Positions 1-9,042 of a DNA stretch of 64,000 nt are shown here, piece by piece. The stretch covers positions 1-64,000 of the forward strand of contig JAGZJH010000009.1 in the NCBI GenBank assembly GCA_018365815.1, written 5' to 3'. The notes beneath the pieces were generated by a model. It saw only the letters and a list, made by a program, of their open reading frames with translations. It was not told where the DNA came from and did no database searches. Within the stretch, counting starts at the first letter, position 1. Each line of letters begins with the position of its first letter. The DNA comes from Erysipelotrichaceae bacterium. GTDB taxonomy: Bacteria; Bacillota_I; Bacilli_A; Erysipelotrichales; Coprobacillaceae. The translations under genes and the position numbers were made by a program.

Positions 1-34
1 TATAGAATAATTACTTTTTCTTCCCATAAGAAAA

Positions 35-90
35 GATTCCTCCTTTCGTAAACAACTTTATTTATTTTAGTTGTCTACTTTGGAGGAATC
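35..90. terminator. Inverted repeat upstream of pnp
   Basis: A long imperfect stem is formed by GATTCCTCC at 35-43 and GGAGGAATC at 82-90. It extends inward through GTAAACAAC and GTTGTCTAC around an AT loop. T-rich DNA follows on both strands, so it could end transcription either way. In many Bacillota rpsO lies just before pnp, so this may be the terminator of an upstream gene that lies outside the window. Confidence 0.55.
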
Positions 91-216
91 ATATCATTAT
101 CTAGTCCTTTTTTCATTTGTATTATTAACATAAGCTAAGGAAATGTGATTATTTTCAATAGATTAACCTATACTTATAGAAATAATTGATTATTTTTGAA
201 AATAATTAAAATTATT

Positions 217-245
217 TTGTTTTCGTATTAATTTAATGTTATAAT
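217..245 (+). promoter_or_regulatory. Probable sigma-A promoter of pnp
   Basis: TTGTTT at 217-222 is separated by 17 bp from a perfect TATAAT at 240-245. The ribosome binding site GAGGTG follows at 263-268, ahead of the pnp ATG at 276. Confidence 0.6.
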
Positions 246-275
246 TTACTTTGAGAAAAAATGAGGTGAAAATAG

Positions 276-2411
276 ATGTCAAAACAAGTATTTAGTATAG
301 ATTTTTATGGAAAAAAATTAACTGTTGAAACTGGTGAATTGGCTAAACAAGCAAACGGATCAGTTTTAGTACGATATAATGATACAGTAATTTTATCAAC
401 AGCAGTAGCAGGCAAAGAGCCTAAAGATGTAGATTTCTTTCCTTTAACTGTTACATATGAAGAAAAATTATATTCAGTTGGTAAAATTCCGGGAGGATTT
501 TTAAAACGTGAAGGTAGACCAAGTGAACACGGAACTTTAACTGCAAGAATGATTGATAGACCAATTCGTCCGTTATTTGCAGATGGTTTTAGAAATGAAG
601 TTCAAATTGTAAATACTGTATTATCAGTAGACCAAGATGCTACTCCTGAAATGGCAGCAATGTTTGGTGCATCACTTGCATTATGCTTATCTGATATTCC
701 ATTTAATGGACCGATTGCAGGGGTAACAGTAGGATTAGTTGATGGTGAATTTACTGTCAATGCTGGATCTGAATTGATGGAAAAAAGCGAACTTCATTTA
801 GAAGTTGCAGGAACTAAAGATGCAATTAACATGGTAGAAGCAGATGCAAAAGAAGTAAGTGAAGAAGTCATTTTAAATGCATTAGCCTTTGGACATGAAA
901 AAATTAAAGAATTAATTGCTTTTCAAGAAGAAATTGTGATGCAATGTGGGAAAGCAAAACAAGATATTCCATTATTTACATTAAATGAAAATTTAGTTCA
1001 AGAAGTCACAGATTTAGCTTATGATCGAATGAAAGCAGCAGTAAGCATTCCAGGAAAACTTGAACGCTATGGGGCTATTGACGATTTAATGGCTGAAATT
1101 GAAGCTTTATATGAAAATAAAGAATATACTGACGAAGATGAAAAAAAATCAGTTATTAAACAAGTTAAAATAATTTTACATGATTTAGAAAAAGATGAAG
1201 TTAGACGCTTGATAACGGAAGAAAAAATTAGACCTGATGGTCGACAATTAGATGAAATAAGACCATTGGATTCACAAGTAGATTTATTACCTCGTGTTCA
1301 TGGTTCAGCATTATTTACTCGTGGGGAAACTCAAGTATTATCTGTATGTACTTTAGGTGCAATGGGTGAACATCAAAAAATTGACGGTCTAGGTTTAGAA
1401 GATCAAAAACGTTTTATGCATCATTATAACTTTCCTCCTTATTCTGTTGGAGAAACAGGAAGAATGGGAGCACCAGGTCGTCGTGAAATCGGTCATGGAG
1501 CATTAGGGGAAAGAGCTTTAGCACAAGTCATTCCAAGTGAAGAAGAATTTCCATATACAATTCGTGTTGTTTCAGAAGTATTAGAATCAAATGGTTCATC
1601 TTCACAAGCCTCAATCTGTGCTTCAACAATGGCACTAATGAGTGCTGGAGTTCCAATCAAATCACCAGTAGCAGGAATTGCAATGGGATTAGTTAAAAAA
1701 GGTGATGATTACACTATTTTAACAGACATTCAAGGAATGGAAGATCACTTAGGAGATATGGATTTTAAAGTAGCTGGAACTGAAAAAGGAATTTGTGCTT
1801 TACAAATGGATATTAAAATTGATGGAATTACAACAGAGATTTTAACAGAAGCCTTAGCACAAGCAAAAATCGGTCGTGCTCAAATTATGGCAAATATGAT
1901 GGAAGCTATTGATAGCGTAAGGGATCATTTATCACCATATGCACCAAAAGTATTCCAAATGTATATTGATCCTGATCAAATTAGAGATGTCATTGGTCCA
2001 GGCGGAAAAATGATTAATGAAATCATTGAAAAATCAAATGATGTTAAAATTGATATTGAACAAGATGGTCGTGTAGTGATTTATCATACTGATCAAGAAT
2101 CAATTAATATTGCCGCAAAATTAATCGAAGCAATTGTAAAAAAAGCTAAAAAAGGTGAAATCTATGAAGCAAAAGTAGTTCGTTTAGAAAAATATGGGGC
2201 ATTTGTTAATCTATTTGAAGGTACAGACGGATTATTACACGTTTCACAAATTTCACATGAACGTGTCAATGCACCAAGTGATGTTTTAAAAATTGGAGAT
2301 ACAATACGAGTTGTTGTCACTGAAATTGACGAAAAAGGTCGTGTGAACGTTTCAGCTAAAGCTTTATTAAAAAAGCCGGAAAAGAAAGAAGATAAGAAAG
2401 CTAATGCATAA
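276..2411 (+). CDS. pnp: Polyribonucleotide nucleotidyltransferase (PNPase)
   Basis: This 711-residue protein has the usual PNPase length. It degrades RNA 3'-5' by phosphorolysis and acts in the cytoplasm, often in a complex with RNase Y, whose gene lies at 37.3 kb. Two RNase PH-like halves are visible. They are followed by a KH domain with the GPGGK loop near residue 573 and an S1 domain from about residue 627 (YGAFVNLFEGTDGLLH). A GAGGTG ribosome binding site sits 7 bases before the ATG. The stop overlaps the start of maf by 8 bases, so the two are probably translated from one message. Identification is secure. Confidence 0.98.
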   Translation: MSKQVFSIDFYGKKLTVETGELAKQANGSVLVRYNDTVILSTAVAGKEPKDVDFFPLTVTYEEKLYSVGKIPGGFLKREGRPSEHGTLTARMIDRPIRPLFADGFRNEVQIVNTVLSVDQDATPEMAAMFGASLALCLSDIPFNGPIAGVTVGLVDGEFTVNAGSELMEKSELHLEVAGTKDAINMVEADAKEVSEEVILNALAFGHEKIKELIAFQEEIVMQCGKAKQDIPLFTLNENLVQEVTDLAYDRMKAAVSIPGKLERYGAIDDLMAEIEALYENKEYTDEDEKKSVIKQVKIILHDLEKDEVRRLITEEKIRPDGRQLDEIRPLDSQVDLLPRVHGSALFTRGETQVLSVCTLGAMGEHQKIDGLGLEDQKRFMHHYNFPPYSVGETGRMGAPGRREIGHGALGERALAQVIPSEEEFPYTIRVVSEVLESNGSSSQASICASTMALMSAGVPIKSPVAGIAMGLVKKGDDYTILTDIQGMEDHLGDMDFKVAGTEKGICALQMDIKIDGITTEILTEALAQAKIGRAQIMANMMEAIDSVRDHLSPYAPKVFQMYIDPDQIRDVIGPGGKMINEIIEKSNDVKIDIEQDGRVVIYHTDQESINIAAKLIEAIVKKAKKGEIYEAKVVRLEKYGAFVNLFEGTDGLLHVSQISHERVNAPSDVLKIGDTIRVVVTEIDEKGRVNVSAKALLKKPEKKEDKKANA

Positions 2412-2973
2412 TATTGTATTAGCTTCTTTATCTCCAAGACGAAAAGAATTGTTAAGTCAATTAAAATTAGACTTTATTGTTGATAGCTTAAATATTGAAG
2501 AAGTTTTAAATGATAAATTGCCACTTGAAGAAAGGTTAATGGATTTAGCCTATCAAAAAGCAAGTGTAATGCTTCATAAATATCCAAATGAGATAATTAT
2601 TGGAGCAGATACTATAGTTGTACATAATAATCAAATTTTAGGAAAACCTAAAGATTATAATGATGCTTATCGAATGCTTAAAAGTTACTCAAAGCAAGCA
2701 CAAATTGTTTATAGTGCTGTTTGTGTACTTAATAAAGATAAAGTCATAAAGTTCATTTGCCAATCTAAAGTCTATTTTAAAGAATTAACTGATGAAATAA
2801 TTTATGATTATTTAAGTTGTGACGAATATAAAGATAAAGCAGGAAGTTATGCTATTCAAGGAAAAGGAAGACAATTAATTGATCATTATGAAGGTGACTT
2901 TAATACCATTGTGGGATTGCCAATAGATGATTTAAAAGAAGTTTTAATAAATGATTTTAATATACAATGTTAA
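2404..2973 (+). CDS. maf: Maf-family nucleoside triphosphate pyrophosphatase
   Basis: This 189-residue protein is a typical Maf. The family hydrolyses non-canonical or modified nucleoside triphosphates (dTTP/UTP type), and in bacilli it is linked to septum formation. The N-terminal ASLSPRRKELL signature at about residues 7-17 forms the substrate loop. GADTIV near residue 67 carries the catalytic Asp, and KGRQLIDHYEGDFNTIVGLP is the C-terminal family signature. The start codon lies inside the end of pnp, which indicates translational coupling. A terminator follows directly, closing the pnp-maf unit. Confidence 0.95.
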   Translation: MHNIVLASLSPRRKELLSQLKLDFIVDSLNIEEVLNDKLPLEERLMDLAYQKASVMLHKYPNEIIIGADTIVVHNNQILGKPKDYNDAYRMLKSYSKQAQIVYSAVCVLNKDKVIKFICQSKVYFKELTDEIIYDYLSCDEYKDKAGSYAIQGKGRQLIDHYEGDFNTIVGLPIDDLKEVLINDFNIQC

Positions 2974-2979
2974 TATTTA

Positions 2980-3012
2980 AAAGGTTTCTTGTTTTTCTAA
3001 GAAATCTTTTTT
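2980..3012 (+). terminator. Terminator after maf
   Basis: AAAGGTTTCTT at 2980-2990 pairs with AAGAAATCTTT at 2999-3009 (one mismatch or wobble), followed by T residues. Confidence 0.75.
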
Positions 3013-3063
3013 CTTTGGTTTAAATTGATTATTAAAAGGTATACTACATTTGAGGTGAAAAAT

Positions 3064-3501
3064 ATGGAAGTAGATCAATATAATGAAATTGCTGATCAAT
3101 GTAAACCAAAAAGCAATATCGTAAAAAATTGTATTTATGCATTTATCTTTGGTGGAATTATTGCAGTTATAGGGCAATTTTTACTACAGTTTTATATGAA
3201 TCTTTTAAATGTCGGGCAAGCAGAAGCCACTGCTCCAATGATTATTACAATTGTCATTGTCACTTGTTTTTTGACCGGTTTTGGGATATTTGATAAAATC
3301 GCCAAAATAGCAGGTGCGGGTACTTTTATTCCCATTACAGGTTTTGCAAATGCAATGTGTAGTGCAGCATTAGAAAGTAAAAGTGAAGGACTTATTCAAG
3401 GGATTGGTTCAAATATATTCAAGTTTGGCGGTTGTGTCATTACCTATGGAATTGTATCTTCTTTTGTGTTTGGGGTGATTAGATATGTCCTTAAAATCTA
3501 A
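3064..3501 (+). CDS. spoVAC: Stage V sporulation protein AC
   Basis: SpoVAC is an inner-membrane protein of the spore that acts as part of the channel moving dipicolinic acid during sporulation and germination. The chosen ATG at 3064 follows GAGGTGAAAA and gives 145 residues; an upstream in-frame start would have no ribosome binding site. Several hydrophobic helices are visible, including a segment near residue 25 and a glycine-rich one around GAGTFIPITGFANAM, the family's most recognisable stretch. It overlaps spoVAD by 17 bases. It is the first gene of the spoVAC-AD-AE-AF operon. No clear forespore promoter could be assigned. Confidence 0.95.
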   Translation: MEVDQYNEIADQCKPKSNIVKNCIYAFIFGGIIAVIGQFLLQFYMNLLNVGQAEATAPMIITIVIVTCFLTGFGIFDKIAKIAGAGTFIPITGFANAMCSAALESKSEGLIQGIGSNIFKFGGCVITYGIVSSFVFGVIRYVLKI

Positions 3502-4486
3502 AGCAACACATTTTATTAATAATGTTTATGTCACAAGTCGAGCCACATGTGTAGGACCAGACGAAAACAAAGGACCATTAAGTGAATATTTTGATGTCTA
3601 TTTTGATGATTATTATTGTCATCAAAAAACATTTGAAAAGGCTGAAAGAGAGATGCAAAAAATTGCAATTAATACTTGTTTACAAAAAGCAAAGTTAAAA
3701 ATTGAAGATATTGACTTATTGATTGGTGGCGATTTAACTAATCAAATTACCGCGTCGTCTTATACTGCCACAAATTTTAATATTCCTTATATTGGAATAT
3801 ATAGTGCGTGTTCGTCTTCGTGTTTAAGTATAGCAATCGCAAGTTTATTAATTGAATCCAATCAATTTGAATCTGTTTTAACTTTTGTATCTTCCCATAA
3901 TGCTACTGCTGAAAGGCAATATCGATACCCGGTTGAATATGGTATTCAAAAACCTGAAACAACTACTTTTACAGCTACTGGTGCAGGTGCTATTCTTTTA
4001 TCTAATCAACCTTCAAATATAAAGATCGAATCATTGACATTAGGAAGATCAATTGATTACAAGCAAACTAATGTTAATGACATGGGACGTGCAATGGCAC
4101 CGGCAGCTTATGAAACTTTAAAACAACATTTTAAAGATACAAATCGTAGTTTTGAAGATTATGATTTAGTAGTAACTGGTGATTTATCTAATTATGGTAA
4201 AACTATTTTAGAAACAATGTTTAATAAAGAGGGAATAAAAACTTCTTCATATAATGATTGTGGAGTGATGCTTTACGATATTTCAAAGCAAGAAGTATTT
4301 CAAGGTGGTAGTGGATGTGCTTGTAGTGCATTAGTGACTTATGGCTATATTTTAGAGATGTTGGCTAAAAAGAAATTTAAACGTGTTTTAATTGTCGCAA
4401 CTGGTGCATTGATGTCTCCAATTACAACAATGCAAAAAGAAAATATTCCTTCAATTGCTCATGCAATTAGTATAGAGGGGGTGTAG
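3485..4486 (+). CDS. spoVAD: Stage V sporulation protein AD
   Basis: SpoVAD is the soluble, dipicolinate-binding member of the SpoVA complex and has a thiolase/ketoacyl-synthase fold. The 333-residue protein is close to the family length. SACSSSCLSIAIAS near residues 107-120 lies where the thiolase active-site loop would be, and GGSGCACSA near residue 275 is a second family segment. Cysteines are unusually frequent in both. Its start is inside spoVAC and it is followed 3 bases later by spoVAE, so the operon is tightly coupled. Confidence 0.95.
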   Translation: MSLKSKATHFINNVYVTSRATCVGPDENKGPLSEYFDVYFDDYYCHQKTFEKAEREMQKIAINTCLQKAKLKIEDIDLLIGGDLTNQITASSYTATNFNIPYIGIYSACSSSCLSIAIASLLIESNQFESVLTFVSSHNATAERQYRYPVEYGIQKPETTTFTATGAGAILLSNQPSNIKIESLTLGRSIDYKQTNVNDMGRAMAPAAYETLKQHFKDTNRSFEDYDLVVTGDLSNYGKTILETMFNKEGIKTSSYNDCGVMLYDISKQEVFQGGSGCACSALVTYGYILEMLAKKKFKRVLIVATGALMSPITTMQKENIPSIAHAISIEGV

Positions 4487-4489
4487 TCG

Positions 4490-4840
4490 ATGGATTATAT
4501 TTTAGCGTTTATTTTTTGTGGTTCAATATGCGTAATTGCGCAATTAATATATGAATATACAGATTGGACACCAGGACATATTACAAGTTTATTTGTATGT
4601 ATTGGTTCATTTCTAGATTTGTTTCATATTTATGATAAATTAGTTTCAATATTTCATGCAGGGGCATTGTTGCCTATTACCAGTTTTGGGCATTCATTAA
4701 TGCATGGCGCATTAGAAAAGGTAAATGAATATGGGTTGATAGGACTAACGATGGGAATGTTTGATTTGACTGCTGCAGGAATTACAACTGCCATATTATT
4801 TGGTGTAATTGTGGCATTGATTTTTAAACCAAAATCATGA
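4490..4840 (+). CDS. spoVAE: Stage V sporulation protein AE (AEb type)
   Basis: This 116-residue membrane protein shares the SpoVAC/SpoVAEb fold, with about four hydrophobic helices and the motif GALLPITSFGHSLMHGALE near residues 57-75. That motif parallels the SpoVAC stretch GAGTFIPITGFAN. It is expected to work with SpoVAC in the spore inner membrane. The ribosome binding site is GAGGGGG, 9 bases ahead of the ATG. Its TGA stop overlaps the spoVAF ATG by 4 bases. Confidence 0.92.
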   Translation: MDYILAFIFCGSICVIAQLIYEYTDWTPGHITSLFVCIGSFLDLFHIYDKLVSIFHAGALLPITSFGHSLMHGALEKVNEYGLIGLTMGMFDLTAAGITTAILFGVIVALIFKPKS

Positions 4841-6147
4841 AGCAATCATTTGATTATAATGAACGCACTTTAACATCCGGCAAATATACCTATCATTTAC
4901 AATTTGTTGCTAGTTTAGTCAATGACGATTTAGTTTCAAATATATGTGCTGGATTGGCTTTAATCACTGATCCAACACATTTAGCAGATAATTTCTTTAA
5001 TGGCAGTTTAAGTGTGATTGAGGATAAGCAGAAAATTAATTTAGCAATTTTATCAGGAAATATTGTGATTGATGTAGAAAGTGTATATTATGAATTAGAT
5101 GTTCGTAAATATCCTAGTCGTTCGATAAATGAACCGGAAACTGAAAAAAGTGTTCGTGGAGCAAAAGATGGATTTATTGAAGCTATTTTGACTAATGTGG
5201 GTTTAATTCGCCGAAGAATACGTAATCCAAACTTAACTTTTAAAAAAATGCAAGTAGGCTCATTAGCCCCTATTGATATTTGTTTATGTTATATTGAGGG
5301 GTTATGTGATCCTAATTTAAAAGAGCAAGTTGAACAAAAAATTTCACAAATTTCAACACGTGATTTAGTTATGTCTGATCGTGCTTTAGAAGAATTATTA
5401 GTTAAACAAGTGTATAATCCATTTCCACTTATTCGTTATAGTGAACGTCCTGATATTGTTTCTAGTCATATTGTAAAAGGGAATATTGCTATTATTACTG
5501 ATACCTCTTCTTCAGTTATGATGTTACCTACAACGCTTGTAGAAATACTAGAACACGTTGAAGAGCATCGACAAGTACCGATTATTGGAACAATGATTAG
5601 AATAGTTCGATTATTAGCTGTATTTTTATCTGTTTATTTAGTGCCATTATGGATTTTAAGTACAATTTATGGAAATAAAGGAATTTTTCTTTTAGCAAGT
5701 ATTCAAGATATGGATTTTAATTTATTTATGATGCAAATATTTGTTGTGGAAATTGCCATAGAATTGCTTAGAATTGCCACCATTCATACTCCCACTGGTT
5801 TATCAAGTGCGATGGGGATGATTGCAGCGGTATTACTGGGTGAAATGGCGATTGATTTAGGATTATTTATCCCTGAAATTTTATTATATTGTGCAATTAG
5901 TAATGTAGGCTCGTTTGCTACGCCTAATTATGAATTATCACTAGGAAATAAATATATCAAACTTGCAATGATTTTATCGATTTGGTTATTTAAAAACTAT
6001 GGATTTATCATATTTAATTTTGCTTTTTTATTGTTTTTAATGAATATTCAATTATTTGGCGTGAGTTATATTTATCCTTTTTGCCCGTTTAATGCTAAAG
6101 ATGTTTTATTCTTTTTCATTCGACGACCAAAACCACATCAACAATGA
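4837..6147 (+). CDS. spoVAF: SpoVAF/GerA-family spore germination protein
   Basis: This 436-residue protein belongs to the GerA A-subunit family, whose members are spore inner-membrane proteins. SpoVAF is thought to modulate germinant-receptor-triggered release of dipicolinate. A soluble N-terminal half (to about residue 245) contains RSINEPETEKSVRGAKDGF, the family's hallmark. The C-terminal half carries about five hydrophobic segments. It is somewhat shorter than GerAA-type subunits (about 480-490). It begins in a 4-base overlap with spoVAE and ends inside a terminator stem, so it closes the operon. The gene context argues for SpoVAF rather than a free germinant receptor. Confidence 0.92.
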   Translation: MKQSFDYNERTLTSGKYTYHLQFVASLVNDDLVSNICAGLALITDPTHLADNFFNGSLSVIEDKQKINLAILSGNIVIDVESVYYELDVRKYPSRSINEPETEKSVRGAKDGFIEAILTNVGLIRRRIRNPNLTFKKMQVGSLAPIDICLCYIEGLCDPNLKEQVEQKISQISTRDLVMSDRALEELLVKQVYNPFPLIRYSERPDIVSSHIVKGNIAIITDTSSSVMMLPTTLVEILEHVEEHRQVPIIGTMIRIVRLLAVFLSVYLVPLWILSTIYGNKGIFLLASIQDMDFNLFMMQIFVVEIAIELLRIATIHTPTGLSSAMGMIAAVLLGEMAIDLGLFIPEILLYCAISNVGSFATPNYELSLGNKYIKLAMILSIWLFKNYGFIIFNFAFLLFLMNIQLFGVSYIYPFCPFNAKDVLFFFIRRPKPHQQ

Positions 6148-6159
6148 TGTGGTTTTTTT
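6129..6159 (+). terminator. Terminator of the spoVA operon
   Basis: AACCACATCA at 6131-6140 pairs perfectly with TGATGTGGTT at 6145-6154, followed by a T run. The spoVAF stop codon lies inside the stem. Confidence 0.9.
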
Positions 6160-6199
6160 AATTCTATTTTTAAGAAACTATTACATTAAGGATAATTCG

Positions 6200-6227
6200 T
6201 TGACATAACTAGAGATTGATTTAAAAT
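6200..6227 (+). promoter_or_regulatory. Sigma-A promoter of the Nudix gene
   Basis: A consensus TTGACA at 6200-6205 is followed after 16 bp by TAAAAT at 6222-6227, about 20 bases upstream of the start codon. Confidence 0.65.
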
Positions 6228-6246
6228 AAATTGAGGAGGTAGACAG

Positions 6247-6672
6247 ATGGAAAAAGTGATTAAAGTAGGATTAGGGATTATGATTATTAAAGAGCATCAA
6301 ATTTTGTTAGGACATCGAGTGGTTAATGGTAAAGATACCGGCGGAATTTATGAACCGGATAGTTGGTGTTTACCGGGAGGAAAACAAGAATATGGTGAAA
6401 CAATTTTTGAAGGTGCAAAACGCGAAGTTAAAGAAGAAACGAATTTAGAAGTTGATGATTTAGAAATTTTCAGTGTAGCAGATGATATTCAAACAAATAA
6501 GCATTTTATTACTATTTGGATTATTGCTCACTATTTTAGTGGTGATTTAAAAGTAATGGAAAAGGATAAACAAGATGACTGGCAATGGTTTGATTTTTCA
6601 AGTCTACCTGAAAAAATATATTCACCTTCTAAAAAATTTATTGAAGCCTATCTTCAAACACAAAAAGGCTAA
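6247..6672 (+). CDS. Nudix hydrolase
   Basis: This 141-residue protein is a single Nudix domain, which hydrolyses a nucleoside diphosphate linked to some other group. The Nudix box runs from about residue 43 to 65. It begins with GGKQEYGET and ends with REVKEETNLEV, so all the metal-binding glutamates are present. WCLPGG just before the box resembles MutT-type or dNTP-pyrophosphatase members, but the substrate cannot be told from sequence. A strong ribosome binding site (GAGGAGG) and its own promoter lie upstream. Its 3' end overlaps the convergent DUF1275 gene by 4 bases. Confidence 0.9.
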   Translation: MEKVIKVGLGIMIIKEHQILLGHRVVNGKDTGGIYEPDSWCLPGGKQEYGETIFEGAKREVKEETNLEVDDLEIFSVADDIQTNKHFITIWIIAHYFSGDLKVMEKDKQDDWQWFDFSSLPEKIYSPSKKFIEAYLQTQKG

Positions 6673-7337
6673 TCGTTGTTTTCACGATCAATAAACATCA
6701 TTAAACAAGCGATGAATAAAAATAAACTATTAAATAAGATTGCATATTGATTAAATGTTTTAATGAAGATATTACCAATAATTGCGCCTAGTACAAAACA
6801 AAAAATAGTTCCAAAATACAACAAACTACACATTAGATCTTCAGTTTTTTTGAGTTTAAAGTATTGACAGATAGATTGTGTTGCATTTCTTAAATTTCCA
6901 ATACACATTGTTGTTGAAATGGCTTTACCATGAATTTTGCGAAAGCTTTCAACTTGTGTTCCACAAGCAAATGAAGTGAGAGTATTTGCAAGAAAATTAA
7001 ATTTCAAAGGAATAAATGCGACAATAATTAAAATAATACATTCAATAAATACTGAAATTTGGCGCCAGTGTAGTTTTTTGATGTTTTTTTGATATAATAT
7101 ATTAGATATAATGATCCCTAAAGTAAAGGCAAAAACAGGGAAAAAATATTGAATTGATTTTGTGAAATTACCCTCTGAAATGTAAATTCCACATAATAAT
7201 ATATTTCCTGTTTGAGCATTAGCAAAAACTTTGCCCCTTGCTTTATAAGAATAAACGTCCATAAATCCACCGATAATGGCTAGTATTATTCCTAGTTCAA
7301 TTGACTCAGAAATTTGATGCTTTGGTTTTATTTTCAT
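6669..7337 (-). CDS. YoaK-type (DUF1275) membrane protein
   Basis: This 222-residue protein has about six hydrophobic helices. The DUF1275 family signature is visible at the start: GGFMDVYSYKARG and FANAQTGNILLCG near residues 20-50. The family is widespread, lies in the cytoplasmic membrane and has no established function. The ATG follows GGGAGGAAC at 8 bases. It is convergent with the Nudix gene and has no same-strand neighbour, so it is probably monocistronic. Confidence 0.85.
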   Translation of the reverse strand: MKIKPKHQISESIELGIILAIIGGFMDVYSYKARGKVFANAQTGNILLCGIYISEGNFTKSIQYFFPVFAFTLGIIISNILYQKNIKKLHWRQISVFIECIILIIVAFIPLKFNFLANTLTSFACGTQVESFRKIHGKAISTTMCIGNLRNATQSICQYFKLKKTEDLMCSLLYFGTIFCFVLGAIIGNIFIKTFNQYAILFNSLFLFIACLMMFIDRENND

Positions 7338-7666
7338 GTTGTTCCTCCCTAGACGGTACGTTTGATTTCTTTTTTATCATAAACCTCATTGAATTTAAAA
7401 ACAATAACAAAAAAGAAATTTATATAATTAGAAGTAATTTGTAATTCAATTTTAATTTTGAACGCTACTTTCACACAATTAGGTAAATTGCAATTATATT
7501 TACTTATCACATCACAAAGTTTAAATAAAGATTTAATCAAAGTGATGAATGATAACTTGCATCATTCAATTCATCAAAATTTTTATTAAAATACTTTATC
7601 TAAGAGGATTTATGACATTGTTTTATTTTTTAGATTTTGTTAAAATGGTTGAATAGAGGTGAAATT
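7338..7666. other. Intergenic region before scpA
   Basis: There is no supportable gene in these 329 bases; a 63-codon minus-strand frame starts at TTG without a ribosome binding site. The region holds a hairpin at 7544-7575 and a possible scpA promoter, TTGTTT at 7619-7624 and TAAAAT near 7642-7647 with 17-bp spacing. Confidence 0.6.
7544..7575. repeat. Inverted repeat upstream of scpA
   Basis: GAATGAT at 7547-7553 and ATCATTC at 7561-7567 pair perfectly around AACTTGC, with outer GATGA/TCATC arms. There is no T run on either side, so it is not a standard terminator. The role is unknown. Confidence 0.45.
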
Positions 7667-8389
7667 ATGGAAGAATATCAAGTAACATTAGCAGATTTTG
7701 AAGGACCGCTAGATTTATTATTACATTTAATTAAAGAAAAAGAAATGGATTTAGAGAATTTAGAGGTATCTAAAATCACTTCGCAATATTTAGAATATAT
7801 TCATCAATCACAAGTTTTAAATTTAGAAGTAGCAAGTGAGTATCTTGTGATGGCAAGTTACTTAATTGAGATGAAAAGTAAAATGTTATTACCAGTAGAA
7901 GTGGTTAAAATTGAATCTGATTATGAAGAAGATCCTAGAGCTGCTTTAATTAATCGATTATTAGAATATAAAAAATATAAAGATGTTGTGGAAAGTTTTC
8001 GTCAAAAGTATGAAGAACGTCAAAAGATTTTTATTAAACCTAGCAGTTCAATGGACGAGTTTGTGATTGATACAACTGATATGATTCCTAATAATTTAGA
8101 AATATATGATTTAATGAAGGCAATGCAAAAAATGTATCAACGTAAATTATTGATGTCACCGGTAATTACATCAGTCGGTAAAAAAGAAATTTCTATAGAT
8201 GATCGTTGTGATGAAATTCGTGACTATCTTTTACGTCATCATCGGGTACATTTTGAAGAATTATTTGAGGTAGCTAATCGTCATTATTTTGTGGTGACAT
8301 TTTTAGCAATTTTAATTTTAGCGAACCGAAAAGAGTTAGAGATTTACCAAGAAAATCAATTTAATGAAATTATTGTGGAGGGAATGTAA
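7667..8389 (+). CDS. scpA: Segregation and condensation protein A
   Basis: ScpA is the kleisin subunit that bridges the two SMC heads in the bacterial condensin complex. The start is taken at the ATG at 7667, preceded by AGAGGTGAAATT; the upstream in-frame ATG at 7637 has no ribosome binding site. The 240-residue protein begins with the family signature FEGPLDLLLHLIKEKEMD and ends with a winged-helix-like segment around FEELFEVANRHYFVVTFLAI. Its TAA shares one base with the scpB ATG, as is usual for this pair. Confidence 0.96.
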   Translation: MEEYQVTLADFEGPLDLLLHLIKEKEMDLENLEVSKITSQYLEYIHQSQVLNLEVASEYLVMASYLIEMKSKMLLPVEVVKIESDYEEDPRAALINRLLEYKKYKDVVESFRQKYEERQKIFIKPSSSMDEFVIDTTDMIPNNLEIYDLMKAMQKMYQRKLLMSPVITSVGKKEISIDDRCDEIRDYLLRHHRVHFEELFEVANRHYFVVTFLAILILANRKELEIYQENQFNEIIVEGM

Positions 8390-8970
8390 TGTTACTAAAT
8401 AAAAATGATAAACTGGCAATTATTGAAGGAATGTTATTTTTATCAGGTGATGAAGGACGTTCAATTAAAGAAATGGCAACGATTTTAGAGATTCCTAAAA
8501 AAGAAGTCGAAGAGTTGATTGATGAGTTGAAGATAGCATATGAGCATAATGAACAAAGTGGTTTAATGATTGTATATCTAGCAGAAAAGTATAAACTCTC
8601 AACAAAACCAATACATAAAAGCTTTTATGAAAAAATGATTAAACAAAGCGAAGCTAGTTTATCAAATGCGGCTTTGGAAACTTTGGCGATTATTGCCTAT
8701 AATCAACCGGTGACACGATTGCGTATTGAAGAAATCAGAGGAGTAAGTTCTGATGCGATGATTAGACGATTACAAGCAAAGGCTTTAATTAAAGAAGTAG
8801 GGCGTGAAGAAACTCCGGGTAAACCTATTTTATATGGGGTAAGTGAAGAATTTATGGATACCTTTAATTTGAAATCACTAGATGAATTACCGAATTTAAC
8901 TTTTAATATAGATGAAAATTTAGAAGAAGATTTATTTGATGCTAAATATCGTGAAGAAGATGAAAAATAA
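8389..8970 (+). CDS. scpB: Segregation and condensation protein B
   Basis: ScpB is the winged-helix partner of ScpA in the SMC condensin complex. At 193 residues it has the family length. Key segments are EGMLFLSGDEG near the start, ALETLAIIAYNQPVTRLRIEEIRGV in the middle (given here only as a landmark) and GRPIL-like GKPILYGVSEEF near residue 145. An acidic tail follows. The gene overlaps scpA by one base and ends 72 bases before pyk. Confidence 0.96.
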   Translation: MLLNKNDKLAIIEGMLFLSGDEGRSIKEMATILEIPKKEVEELIDELKIAYEHNEQSGLMIVYLAEKYKLSTKPIHKSFYEKMIKQSEASLSNAALETLAIIAYNQPVTRLRIEEIRGVSSDAMIRRLQAKALIKEVGREETPGKPILYGVSEEFMDTFNLKSLDELPNLTFNIDENLEEDLFDAKYREEDEK

Positions 8971-9042
8971 ACTATAATTAATGTTTAAAAAATCACAAAG
9001 ATAGGTTAAAATATATATGACAATCAATTAGGAGGGTTTGCA

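Noticed and set aside
2977..3177. 66-codon minus-strand frame across the maf/spoVAC gap
   Set aside because: It runs through the maf terminator and the start of spoVAC on the opposite strand. No signals support it.
7349..7540. 63-codon minus-strand reading frame
   Set aside because: It begins at TTG, has no ribosome binding site and its composition (mostly Ile, Phe, Lys, Asn) is what AT-rich spacer DNA gives by chance.
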